Assembly (NCBI GenBank): GCA_033344775.1
Contig: JAWPMT010000005.1
Span: 1,657,501-1,721,500 of the forward strand
Direction: 5' to 3'
Source of the DNA: Cytophagales bacterium
GTDB lineage: Bacteria; Bacteroidota; Bacteroidia; Cytophagales; Cyclobacteriaceae
DNA: 64,000 nt
Under the pieces are notes generated by a model. It had not been told where the DNA came from. It searched no databases and was given only the letters and a program-made list of their open reading frames with translations. Within the stretch, counting starts at the first letter, position 1. Every line of letters starts with the position of its first letter. Both the position numbers and the translations under genes were made by a program. Shown here in pieces: positions 52,085-59,758 of the stretch.

Positions 52085-54712
52085 TCACTCATCCCGCAAT
52101 GACTCCACGGGGTTGGCGACAGATACGCGATAGGTTCGTGCCCAAACGGTGATTAAGGCTACCACTACAATCATCAAAGCGGGTACAATAAACAACAGTG
52201 GATTCAGCTCAATCCTAAAGGCATACCTGCCTAACCAGCTTTGTACCAAATACACCGTCAGAGGCATGGCTATGCCCATACCGATCACAATCAAGACAAT
52301 GAATTCCTTAGAAATCAGACTCACCACCTGTGCCACTGAAGCACCCAATACTTTTCGGATCCCTATTTCCTTGGTCCGCTTGGCCACGGTAAATGACGCC
52401 AACCCAAACAAGCCCAGACATGTGATGATCAAGGAGAAGATGCTCAGGCTTCCAAATACCCTTCTGAAACGCTCGTCTGCTTCATATTCTTTTCCAAACT
52501 CCTGATCCAGGAAAAAGAAATCGAAGGGACTGTTCGGAAACAACTCCTGAAACTGGCCTTCAATGGCTGCAATCTGTTGAGGCAAATCCTCCGTACTGAG
52601 CTTGATACTCATGTAATTACCCCATTTGCCCTGATTTGGCGGAAAGATCATTGGGATGTAATTATCCTTGATGTTCGTCTGGTGAAAATTCCTGATCACT
52701 CCAATGACCCTACGTGGTGCCCCCCACATGTCAATCTTTTTGTCGATCACCTCAGCAGGATTAGTAAATCCCCATAGCCGAATCGCCTCCTCGTTCACCA
52801 TGACAGTACTGAAGGTATCAGAATTGATGAAATTCCTACCTGCCAGTAACTCCATTTCCAGTGTTTGCAGATAAGCCGTATCGATGAAGACGACATAGAA
52901 GTTGAAATTCCTCTCTTCCTCACCCAGGATATTGAGCCCGGTTGTACTCCCCATCTGAGAAGTCGGGAGTCCTGGCACACAGTTAGAAAGCGCGGACGTT
53001 TTGACAAACGGGTATTGCTCCACTTTTTCCTGAAAAGTCTCAAATTTGGACATCTCCTCTCCTAATGGTGTTCTGATGACCATTACTTCTTCAAAGTTGG
53101 CCCCCTTATCCAGGTTCCTCAGAAATTGCAATTGTTCATTGGCGGTGATCGTCTGAACCAATAAGAATAGCGCAATGGCAAATTGAAAAATTACCAGCCC
53201 TTTTCTAAGGATCGTCCCCGACTGACTGTGACTGTACTTCCCACGCAAGATGGTAACCGGTTTGAATCTAGCGATAATGAACGCCGGAAATGAACCAGAC
53301 AACACCACACTGACCAGAAAAAGTGCCACGAGCGTTAGCCAGAAGTCTTGTTCCTGAAATATATCAAGCTCCATTGGTAGCCCGGCCAGAAATTTAAATG
53401 GATCCACAAATAGACCCACCAGAAACACGGTCGCTAAAATTGAAAGAAAGTTGATGACCAGTGATTCGGTAAAGAATCTCATTCGCAATTGTCCGATAGA
53501 AGAACCGATCACTTTCCTTATCCCTACTTCCTTGGCCCTGTCCATCGATTTGGACGTAGACAGATTGACGTAATTAACCATAGCGATCAAAATCACTAAA
53601 AAGGCAACTCCCATCAGAAAAAGCACGGTGGTCGCATCGCCATTCTTTTCTACTTCAAAAGACTTGTCCGAATACAAATGAATGTCCTTGATGGCTTGTG
53701 CGATCACCTGTTCTTCGTCAAAGTTTTCTACCTCCATCATACGAACTGAAAAAGGCACCAGGGCTTTTTGAAAATCGGCAACCATACTGGCATCCTTAAG
53801 TTGAAAGTAGGTATAAGTATCGTTCATGTTCCATGGACTCTCCCGACTGGCCAGATAAGCATTTTCAGCGGTCTCATATGAAACCAAAATATTGACCTTG
53901 AGATGCGTATTGGGTGGGCTATCAGGAATGATTCCCACAACCTTTGCTTTGAAAGCGAGCATGTCCACAGTCTTACCCAGTATTTCTGTCGTACCAAAGT
54001 ATCTTTTTGCGTAAGATTCGGTCAAAATCATCTCATTGGGCTGCTCGAATATGGCCTCCGGATTCCCTTTTAAAAGTGGGTAATGGAACATCTGGAAAAA
54101 TTCAGGTTCCACAAAAAACGCTCCCCCAACAACCCTAAAAGTCTTCCCGCTTTGCTCAGACCGCATCAATAACTCATCAATTTCAAAGGCATGCGCAAAA
54201 GCTTCGACTTGCGGCAATTCATCGGCAATCATCTGTCCCAGGGGATGATAGGTTTCACAATCCTGGTCGCTTACTGTTTCACCGTCGAAGTAGTCCGTGG
54301 TGAGACGAACAACCCTGTCAGCATTGGGATTATAGCTTTCATAGCTTTGCTCAAAACCAACGTACCAAAAAATCAAAAGCGCGATGGCAAAGGCAGACGA
54401 CAGGCCAATGATATTAATCGCGGCATATAGCTTTTCACGTCGGATCAGCCGAAAAGAAGTTTTAACATCATGAAGAAACATAGTATATGGATTGAGTTTT
54501 TGATCTTTAATTGATTTCAGGATTCCGGGACGCAGGAATTTCACTGCTTGCCAGATGTATCGCCAACTAGCCTTCTTATTGCCTTTTAGCGCTAATTGTT
54601 CCTCGAATTGCTCTTCCAGATCACCTAATACAAACTCTATCAGCTCTTTCTTACACAAGCGTTGTAAGAGCCAAACCATGAATGCAGGAGGTGATCTTTT
54701 TTCACCTGACAT
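52085..54712 (-). CDS. FtsX-type ABC transporter permease (second PadR-linked copy)
   Basis: An 875-residue permease with the same architecture as that at 13303: a prefix domain with LVLGDLEEQFEEQ-like residues (about 25-37), a first membrane helix near 97-115, a MacB-type periplasmic domain, and two FtsX blocks carrying EVGIRKVIGSS and EIGIRKVLGAS. It lacks an ATPase domain. The stop codon of padR and this start codon overlap as TGATG, so translation is coupled and the regulator sits directly in front. Substrate and partner ATPase are unknown. Confidence 0.93.
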   Translation of the reverse strand: MSGEKRSPPAFMVWLLQRLCKKELIEFVLGDLEEQFEEQLALKGNKKASWRYIWQAVKFLRPGILKSIKDQKLNPYTMFLHDVKTSFRLIRREKLYAAINIIGLSSAFAIALLIFWYVGFEQSYESYNPNADRVVRLTTDYFDGETVSDQDCETYHPLGQMIADELPQVEAFAHAFEIDELLMRSEQSGKTFRVVGGAFFVEPEFFQMFHYPLLKGNPEAIFEQPNEMILTESYAKRYFGTTEILGKTVDMLAFKAKVVGIIPDSPPNTHLKVNILVSYETAENAYLASRESPWNMNDTYTYFQLKDASMVADFQKALVPFSVRMMEVENFDEEQVIAQAIKDIHLYSDKSFEVEKNGDATTVLFLMGVAFLVILIAMVNYVNLSTSKSMDRAKEVGIRKVIGSSIGQLRMRFFTESLVINFLSILATVFLVGLFVDPFKFLAGLPMELDIFQEQDFWLTLVALFLVSVVLSGSFPAFIIARFKPVTILRGKYSHSQSGTILRKGLVIFQFAIALFLLVQTITANEQLQFLRNLDKGANFEEVMVIRTPLGEEMSKFETFQEKVEQYPFVKTSALSNCVPGLPTSQMGSTTGLNILGEEERNFNFYVVFIDTAYLQTLEMELLAGRNFINSDTFSTVMVNEEAIRLWGFTNPAEVIDKKIDMWGAPRRVIGVIRNFHQTNIKDNYIPMIFPPNQGKWGNYMSIKLSTEDLPQQIAAIEGQFQELFPNSPFDFFFLDQEFGKEYEADERFRRVFGSLSIFSLIITCLGLFGLASFTVAKRTKEIGIRKVLGASVAQVVSLISKEFIVLIVIGMGIAMPLTVYLVQSWLGRYAFRIELNPLLFIVPALMIVVVALITVWARTYRVSVANPVESLRDE

Positions 54713-55044
54713 CAGATGGAATTCATTTGCAATTGTGGGATCATTTTCCAGAGTTCGGTTCGAGATTCCTTCATTTCTCTGAGTAACGCGAGCCCGGCAT
54801 TGGTGATCTGGAAGTAGCGCTTGCGACGACCACCACGTGCAGCAGTAGCTCCTCCTACCTTGGAAGAAACAAGGCCTTTTTCTTCCAATCGATAGAGGGT
54901 CACATGGACCGCACTTAAGCTAACCTCACGGTTTTGGTGTTCTTTTATGGCCTTAACGATGGTATTACCATAAGCTTCATCCTTTAATAAGATAACCATC
55001 GTTACCACCAACTCTTCAAATTCACCAAGGTACAACTTTCCCAT
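54712..55044 (-). CDS. PadR-family transcriptional regulator (second copy)
   Basis: The ATG at 55044 gives 110 residues starting MGKLYLGEFEELV; a longer frame upstream reads through the operator and is not a plausible start. The winged helix has LKDEAYGNTIVKAI, VSLSAVHVTLYRLEEKGLVSS as the recognition helix and GGRRKRYFQITNAGLALL as the second wing. It is similar to the regulator at 16377 and controls the same kind of permease. Its start codon lies within the first of two repeated operator-like sequences. Confidence 0.92.
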   Translation of the reverse strand: MGKLYLGEFEELVVTMVILLKDEAYGNTIVKAIKEHQNREVSLSAVHVTLYRLEEKGLVSSKVGGATAARGGRRKRYFQITNAGLALLREMKESRTELWKMIPQLQMNSI

Positions 55045-55094
55045 TTGTATATAAATTGTTAAACAAATATACGGAGCATTTGTATATAAGTTGT
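55042..55094 (-). promoter_or_regulatory. Twin 18-bp direct-repeat operator over the second padR start
   Basis: CATTTGTATATAAATTGT (55042-55059) recurs at 55077-55094 with one difference (G at the 13th base), 35 bp from start to start. The nearer copy contains the start codon of padR. Between them an ACAAAT gives a partial inverted half-site. The core TACAAAT on the gene strand is shared with the repeats before the first padR. Confidence 0.65.
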
Positions 55095-55241
55095 AAAAGA
55101 AATGCTCAGGTGACTCAACAGCCCTCTTAAACTCAACAAAATTCAAGTGTACGCAATTCAAAATTTTAATATTAATTATGACTTTGAAGTGTCACAAAAT
55201 GCAGGAGCTTTTGTCTTTCGTAATAGACCTAAAATCCTGTA

Positions 55242-56261
55242 ATGAGCGACATTGAAATGCGGACTTTTGCAAAAGGCATGATGCCCATTTTGCAGCAGTA
55301 TAAGCAAACTTCCTATCGAAAAGCTTTTTGGCAATTAAGCAATTCGATCATTCCTTTCATAGGGCTGTGGATTGCCATGTACCATGCCTTCTCTTATCAC
55401 CTCCTCCTTTTTTTCGGGCTGGGCCTCATCAATATGTTTTTCCTGGTCAGGATTTTCATCATCCAACATGATTGCGGCCACCACTCATTTGTGAAGTCCA
55501 AAAGAATGAGAAACGTCGTTGGATTCCTGTGCAGCATCTTTAGTGCAATGCCTTTCACCTATTGGGCTGACTCTCATAGTTACCATCATAATCATAATGG
55601 AAAGCTGGAAAATCGGGACATTGGCGATATCAACACACTGACGGTAAAAGAATATCAGTCCATGAATCGATGGGACCAACTGAAGTACAAGATCTTTCGA
55701 TTCCCTCCTGTGACGTTTCTCATTGGCCCTATCATCTACTTCATCAGAAATATGCGACTTCCACTGGTCGTTCTCAACAACAAAAAAGCCAGGGCTTATT
55801 GGAGTGTGATTATCAATAATATTGTGGTCATCGGAGGCATGCTTACTCTGTGCCTGGTCCTGGACTGGAAAGCCGCTTTGGCAACGTATCTGACCGTACT
55901 TTATTTTTTCTCTGTGATCGCTATTTGGTTCTTTTTCGTTCAGCACCAACATGAAAATGGCTATAAAAGATGGGAGGACAATTGGGATCATTTTGTGGCT
56001 GCATTAAAAGGCAGTACCTATTACAAATTGCCCCGATTGATGAATTGGCTTACCGGCAACATTGGCGTACACCATATTCATCATCTCTACTCCGCCATCC
56101 CAAACTACAACCTGGTACGTTGCATCAAAGAAAATCCAGAATTCAGTAAGTATTCCACGGTGGTTACTTTCAAAGAAAGTCTGAGTTTCATGAATCACAA
56201 ACTATGGGATGAAGACAATCAGAGAATGATCACTTTCAGGGAATTTAGACGGTCGTATTAA
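55242..56261 (+). CDS. Membrane fatty acid desaturase
   Basis: A 339-residue di-iron desaturase. The three histidine boxes are complete: HDCGHH (residues 76-81), HSYHHN (112-117) and, near residue 267, HHIHH. Four or five membrane helices (about 35-55, 58-75, 165-180, 195-240) frame them. It introduces a double bond into fatty acyl chains, using ferredoxin or cytochrome-type electrons supplied by other proteins. Members with this box spacing are delta-9 or delta-12-like acyl-lipid desaturases; the position cannot be inferred. It is transcribed away from the padR operon. Confidence 0.93.
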   Translation: MSDIEMRTFAKGMMPILQQYKQTSYRKAFWQLSNSIIPFIGLWIAMYHAFSYHLLLFFGLGLINMFFLVRIFIIQHDCGHHSFVKSKRMRNVVGFLCSIFSAMPFTYWADSHSYHHNHNGKLENRDIGDINTLTVKEYQSMNRWDQLKYKIFRFPPVTFLIGPIIYFIRNMRLPLVVLNNKKARAYWSVIINNIVVIGGMLTLCLVLDWKAALATYLTVLYFFSVIAIWFFFVQHQHENGYKRWEDNWDHFVAALKGSTYYKLPRLMNWLTGNIGVHHIHHLYSAIPNYNLVRCIKENPEFSKYSTVVTFKESLSFMNHKLWDEDNQRMITFREFRRSY

Positions 56262-56329
56262 TGCAAAACCACGTAGGTCAGCTGCGGATAAACATGTTCA
56301 TAAAGCAAAAAATCCTACTTGTCCAGATC

Positions 56330-56372
56330 AAAAAAAGCTAAAGTCACACTTCGAGAACCTCAGCGTGACCTT
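56330..56372 (-). terminator. Rho-independent terminator after the beta-barrel gene
   Basis: On the minus strand GGTCACGCT (56371-56363 side) pairs with AGTGTGACT, using two G-T pairs, to give about a 10-bp stem. After four bases seven T follow (56330-56336 on the plus strand as A). It lies 12 bp beyond the stop of the gene ending at 56385. Confidence 0.65.
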
Positions 56373-56384
56373 AAGAATCCATAA

Positions 56385-57215
56385 TCAAAACTTCCGCACG
56401 TAACTTACATAAGGTATTGGCGTAGTGTCCGTTACAATCAATCCCAGGTCAAAAGAGTTTTTCTTACCGATGATCCTTACCCCCTGGATACCGAAATATG
56501 GAAGATCACTTTCACCAAATGGGAGGAAATAATTCTCGGAAAGGAGCGCGAAGGAGGTACTAAATCGATGGAAGCCTGAGACGGACACAAGACCGCCATT
56601 GTCTGCATCACCTTCGACAAAAGGAATTCCGAGAGAAATGGACATGTTGCTTTCTGTTGTACCAAAAGTGGTAACACCATAAGGCAGCAAAAACTGGCCA
56701 CCTCCATTAGGTAGCACGACAAGCATGCCGGCCCCTACGTAGATTTTTTCGCTTGTCTGATACCCCCATTTTGGGGTGAGAAAGAAAATGGGCTGCCCCA
56801 GAAACGTAGAAACAAGCTCCAGTCCTCCTCCTACAGAGAAATGATCTGTAAGTCCGAAATTCACGAAATTGGATGAAAGCAGCACATTCTGATAATACCC
56901 TTCCCCTTGTTTAAGCGGGATAGCTGTTGGGGCAAAGAAATAGCGTGTTTCGTTCGGATTGGGATACCGAAACCTGGTATCAGTCATCTCATCCAAATAA
57001 TCCACAGACTCAATCTGTGAGGTAGGCACATTGATCTCTCCTCCCGCAGTTTTCAATACCAAAATACTGGCATCCTGAGAAACAATGCTTCCGACATAGA
57101 CTTCTTTATTCTTGAGGTTGACCCGGATCAGTTGCGCGCTTGTGGAGTCTGTTTCCTGCGCATTGCTCAAATAACCAATAATCAGTAAAAATGCGAGTAT
57201 CGCAATCCTTTTCAT
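56385..57215 (-). CDS. Exported protein with small N-terminal domain and beta-barrel-like rest
   Basis: From the ATG at 57215 the product has 276 residues with a signal peptide ending LSNAQ; longer frames upstream are not plausible. Residues 25-75 form a small strand domain (LIRVNLKNKEVYVGSIVSQD, LVLKTAGGEINVPTSQIESVD), which recalls short SH3-like or LSm-like repeats. The remaining 190 residues alternate hydrophobic strands and glycine-rich turns (SSNFVNFGLTDHFSVGGGLEL), suggesting an outer-membrane beta barrel. I do not recognise a named family. It lies 76 bp after the oxygenase gene on the same strand. Confidence 0.8.
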   Translation of the reverse strand: MKRIAILAFLLIIGYLSNAQETDSTSAQLIRVNLKNKEVYVGSIVSQDASILVLKTAGGEINVPTSQIESVDYLDEMTDTRFRYPNPNETRYFFAPTAIPLKQGEGYYQNVLLSSNFVNFGLTDHFSVGGGLELVSTFLGQPIFFLTPKWGYQTSEKIYVGAGMLVVLPNGGGQFLLPYGVTTFGTTESNMSISLGIPFVEGDADNGGLVSVSGFHRFSTSFALLSENYFLPFGESDLPYFGIQGVRIIGKKNSFDLGLIVTDTTPIPYVSYVRKF

Positions 57216-57291
57216 GTTTTGCAGCATAAGGTTAGGCATAAGGTAATGACACCTAAGCAACGAATATAGTGTCGGAATATTTTTGCAGAAC

Positions 57292-57885
57292 TTAACGAAA
57301 AGGCATACCATTAACCCAGCCTACTAACGACATGCGCGTACCGCTGGTGATTGGCGTAACTCGATGCATCACATAAGAAGGAAAAATAATCATGGTTCCT
57401 GGTGTTCGAGGGGCATTATGTGCCTGGTCGTTGATCATAAACTGCAAATCACCTCCTTCGTACTCGTTTGGCTCACTTAGTTGCACAGACATACTCAGTT
57501 TTCGCTGAGAGACAGGCCCCGCTCCAAAATCCATGTGCCAGTTAAATTGGTCATTCTTATCGTACCTGGCCAATTGAAGCCCTTCATTTAACCCAAGTAT
57601 TTCGAATAGAAAACGCCTGTTATTCTCTTCAATGGCACATCTCGCCAATCGTTCAAAAATCCAATTGACAGAGTCATGTGGGTTGATAAAATTGATGGAG
57701 GAATTTCGAAGCTGTTGATCATAAGGACCACTAGCCGATCCAGCCAAATGTGCTGCTGACGCTCCTACCGGATTCCACAATTCCCGAATAGCGGCTACTT
57801 CCTGTGGCGCAAAAACGTTTTCAAGAATAACATAATCAGCATAGTCGTTTTTTACTGGTAAACCAAAGGTGTATTGAATGGGCAT
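57292..57885 (-). CDS. 2-oxoglutarate/Fe(II) oxygenase, tandem copy 2
   Basis: A 197-residue dioxygenase from the ATG at 57885. The facial triad is H117-x-D119 (in FNWHMDFG) and H174 (in YVMHRVTP), with R184 in SGTRMSLVGW as the 2-oxoglutarate anchor. EYEGGDLQFM is the typical strand of PKHD-type prolyl-hydroxylase-like enzymes. It hydroxylates a substrate, perhaps a protein, using iron, oxygen and 2-oxoglutarate. It aligns without gaps to the neighbouring gene; hand counting gives about 63% identity. It comes 59 bp after that gene. Confidence 0.93.
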   Translation of the reverse strand: MPIQYTFGLPVKNDYADYVILENVFAPQEVAAIRELWNPVGASAAHLAGSASGPYDQQLRNSSINFINPHDSVNWIFERLARCAIEENNRRFLFEILGLNEGLQLARYDKNDQFNWHMDFGAGPVSQRKLSMSVQLSEPNEYEGGDLQFMINDQAHNAPRTPGTMIIFPSYVMHRVTPITSGTRMSLVGWVNGMPFR

Positions 57886-57944
57886 AAATAGGAAGTTGAT
57901 GATATAAATTACTGGAAAATTAGAAGGTATTACCTTAATGACAC

Positions 57945-58538
57945 TCAACGAAAAGGTGTACCATGAACCCATCCAACCAGGGACATCCTGGTTCCAGAAG
58001 TGATTGGTGTCACTCGATGCACCATGTAGGAGGGAAAAACGATCACCGTACCGGCAGCACGCGGCATATTATAGTGTTTGTCATTGATCATGAACTGCAA
58101 ATCACCACCTTCATATTCTTCCGATTCACTCAACTGAACAGAGACACTTAATTTTCTGGTAGAAGCAAGGGCACCACCATAATCCATGTGCCAGTTGAAC
58201 TGATCCGTTTGATCGTATTTGGCCAGCTGTAGCCCCTCATTTAAGCCATGTAATTCAAAGTTGAACCAATGTGTATTTTGTTCAATGGCGGCTCGAGCGA
58301 TCCGCTCAAAGATCCAACCCATCTTTTCATCGGGTAGCAGCAAATTCAAAGAAGATTGACGCAGGTTCTGGTCCTGTTGATTGCCTTCCGTGCTGTTGAG
58401 CAAAGAATCATATACATTTTCAGGATTCCACAGGTTTCGAATAGCAGCGAGTTCATCATTCGAAAAGACACTTTCTACCACGACATATTCAGCATATCGA
58501 GTTTTTATCGGTAATCCGAAAGTATATTGGCCGTTCAT
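57945..58538 (-). CDS. 2-oxoglutarate/Fe(II) oxygenase, tandem copy 1
   Basis: A 197-residue PKHD-type dioxygenase with the same residues at the same positions as the next gene: H117, D119, H174 and R184. The most different region is residues 41-75, just before the core, where substrate contacts often lie. A recent tandem duplication followed by divergence in that segment is the simplest explanation. It stands first on the minus strand, 79 bp from the divergent metallo-hydrolase gene. The substrate is unknown. Confidence 0.93.
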   Translation of the reverse strand: MNGQYTFGLPIKTRYAEYVVVESVFSNDELAAIRNLWNPENVYDSLLNSTEGNQQDQNLRQSSLNLLLPDEKMGWIFERIARAAIEQNTHWFNFELHGLNEGLQLAKYDQTDQFNWHMDYGGALASTRKLSVSVQLSESEEYEGGDLQFMINDKHYNMPRAAGTVIVFPSYMVHRVTPITSGTRMSLVGWVHGTPFR

Positions 58539-58617
58539 TGGTTGTATAGTTTTTTGCTAATATTGTCAAATTCGAGGAAACATAAATTGGCCTTATCGCC
58601 AAAATTTCATTCTGTTC

Positions 58618-59736
58618 ATGCGTATCCTAAAAATCCTTCTTAAAATCATGCTCGTCTTTGTGGTCATTGTCGTGTTCTTTGTGGCTGGAGTGGCCATTTT
58701 CATGTATACCTCCCCACAATTTGGTGGTAAACCTAGCGCAGAACGTCTGAAAGAGATAAAAGCCTCTCCAAACTTCAAAGACGGAGTTTTTCAAAATCAG
58801 ATCGAGACGATCATGGACATGAGTCTGAGCAAAATGCCCGATCTATTGAGGGAGCAATTTTTTGGTAAGCAGGTCCGATCCCCAGAAAAATCACATCCTG
58901 TAAAATGGGATGAAGGCAATGCAAATCAGGTAGATTCTTTGGTGTACGTTACCTGGTTTGGGCACTCAGCTTTTCTGATCGAAATGGAAGGGAAACGCAT
59001 TTTACTGGACCCTATGCTTGGAGGCGCCAGCGCACCGGTTTCTTTTTTGACCAAACGATTTAAGTATGATCTACCTATTGATCTGGATGACATTAAGGAC
59101 ATAGATGCGGTGATCATTTCGCACGACCATTACGATCACCTGGACTACCCTACCATCGATAAGATCAAAGGAGAAGTAAAGCACTTCTACACTGCTTTGG
59201 CGGTTGGCGAACATCTCAAACGTTGGGGTGTTCCTGCGGAAAATGTCACCGAAATGGACTGGGGACAATCCATCAAATTAGGCGACCTGGAAATAGTTTG
59301 TACTCCTTCGCGCCACTTTTCAGGACGTGGATTCTCTGATCGCAATAAAACCCAATGGGCTTCCTGGGCACTACTCGGTAAAAACAGAAAAGTCTATTTC
59401 AGTGGAGACAGTGGCTATGGCCCACACTTCAAGACCATTGGCGAGCAATACGGCCCGTTTGATTTCGCCTTCATCGAATGTGGGCAGTATAACGAACGCT
59501 GGTCCGCAATACACATGTTCCCGGAGGAGTCCGTTCAAGCCAACATCGATGTAAACAGCAAGGTGATGATGCCTATCCATTGGGGTGCTTTTAACCTGTC
59601 CCTACATGACTGGCGGGACCCAATACAACGCGCTCGCAAAGCAGCGGATGAAAAAGGAGTCAAAGTGGTCAACCCGTACATTGGCGAGCGATTTGAGATA
59701 AGTCAGGAGGACATCAGTGAGCCCTGGTGGGAATAA
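58618..59736 (+). CDS. Membrane-anchored MBL-fold metallo-hydrolase (UlaG/NAPE-PLD-like)
   Basis: A 372-residue protein with an N-terminal membrane anchor (about residues 6-30). The metallo-beta-lactamase core has GHSAFLIEM, the metal motif H169-x-H171-x-D173-H174 in SHDHYDHLDY, a histidine in TPSRHFSGRG, FSGDSGYGP with an aspartate, and PIHWGAFNLS. The arrangement is that of UlaG and NAPE-phospholipase D relatives, which hydrolyse lactones or phosphodiesters, including phospholipids. The membrane anchor favours a lipid-type substrate. It ends 22 bp before the convergent serine hydrolase gene. Confidence 0.92.
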   Translation: MRILKILLKIMLVFVVIVVFFVAGVAIFMYTSPQFGGKPSAERLKEIKASPNFKDGVFQNQIETIMDMSLSKMPDLLREQFFGKQVRSPEKSHPVKWDEGNANQVDSLVYVTWFGHSAFLIEMEGKRILLDPMLGGASAPVSFLTKRFKYDLPIDLDDIKDIDAVIISHDHYDHLDYPTIDKIKGEVKHFYTALAVGEHLKRWGVPAENVTEMDWGQSIKLGDLEIVCTPSRHFSGRGFSDRNKTQWASWALLGKNRKVYFSGDSGYGPHFKTIGEQYGPFDFAFIECGQYNERWSAIHMFPEESVQANIDVNSKVMMPIHWGAFNLSLHDWRDPIQRARKAADEKGVKVVNPYIGERFEISQEDISEPWWE

Positions 59737-59758
59737 ATGGAAAAACTGGTATTCTTAC

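Noticed and set aside
54712-55161. Longer start for the second PadR gene
   Set aside because: The 39 extra residues read through the operator repeats and do not match PadR proteins; the ATG at 55044 fits the family.
57886-57972. N-terminal extension of the second 2OG oxygenase
   Set aside because: It overlaps the end of the first copy and is absent from that 197-residue paralogue, whose start aligns with the ATG at 57885.
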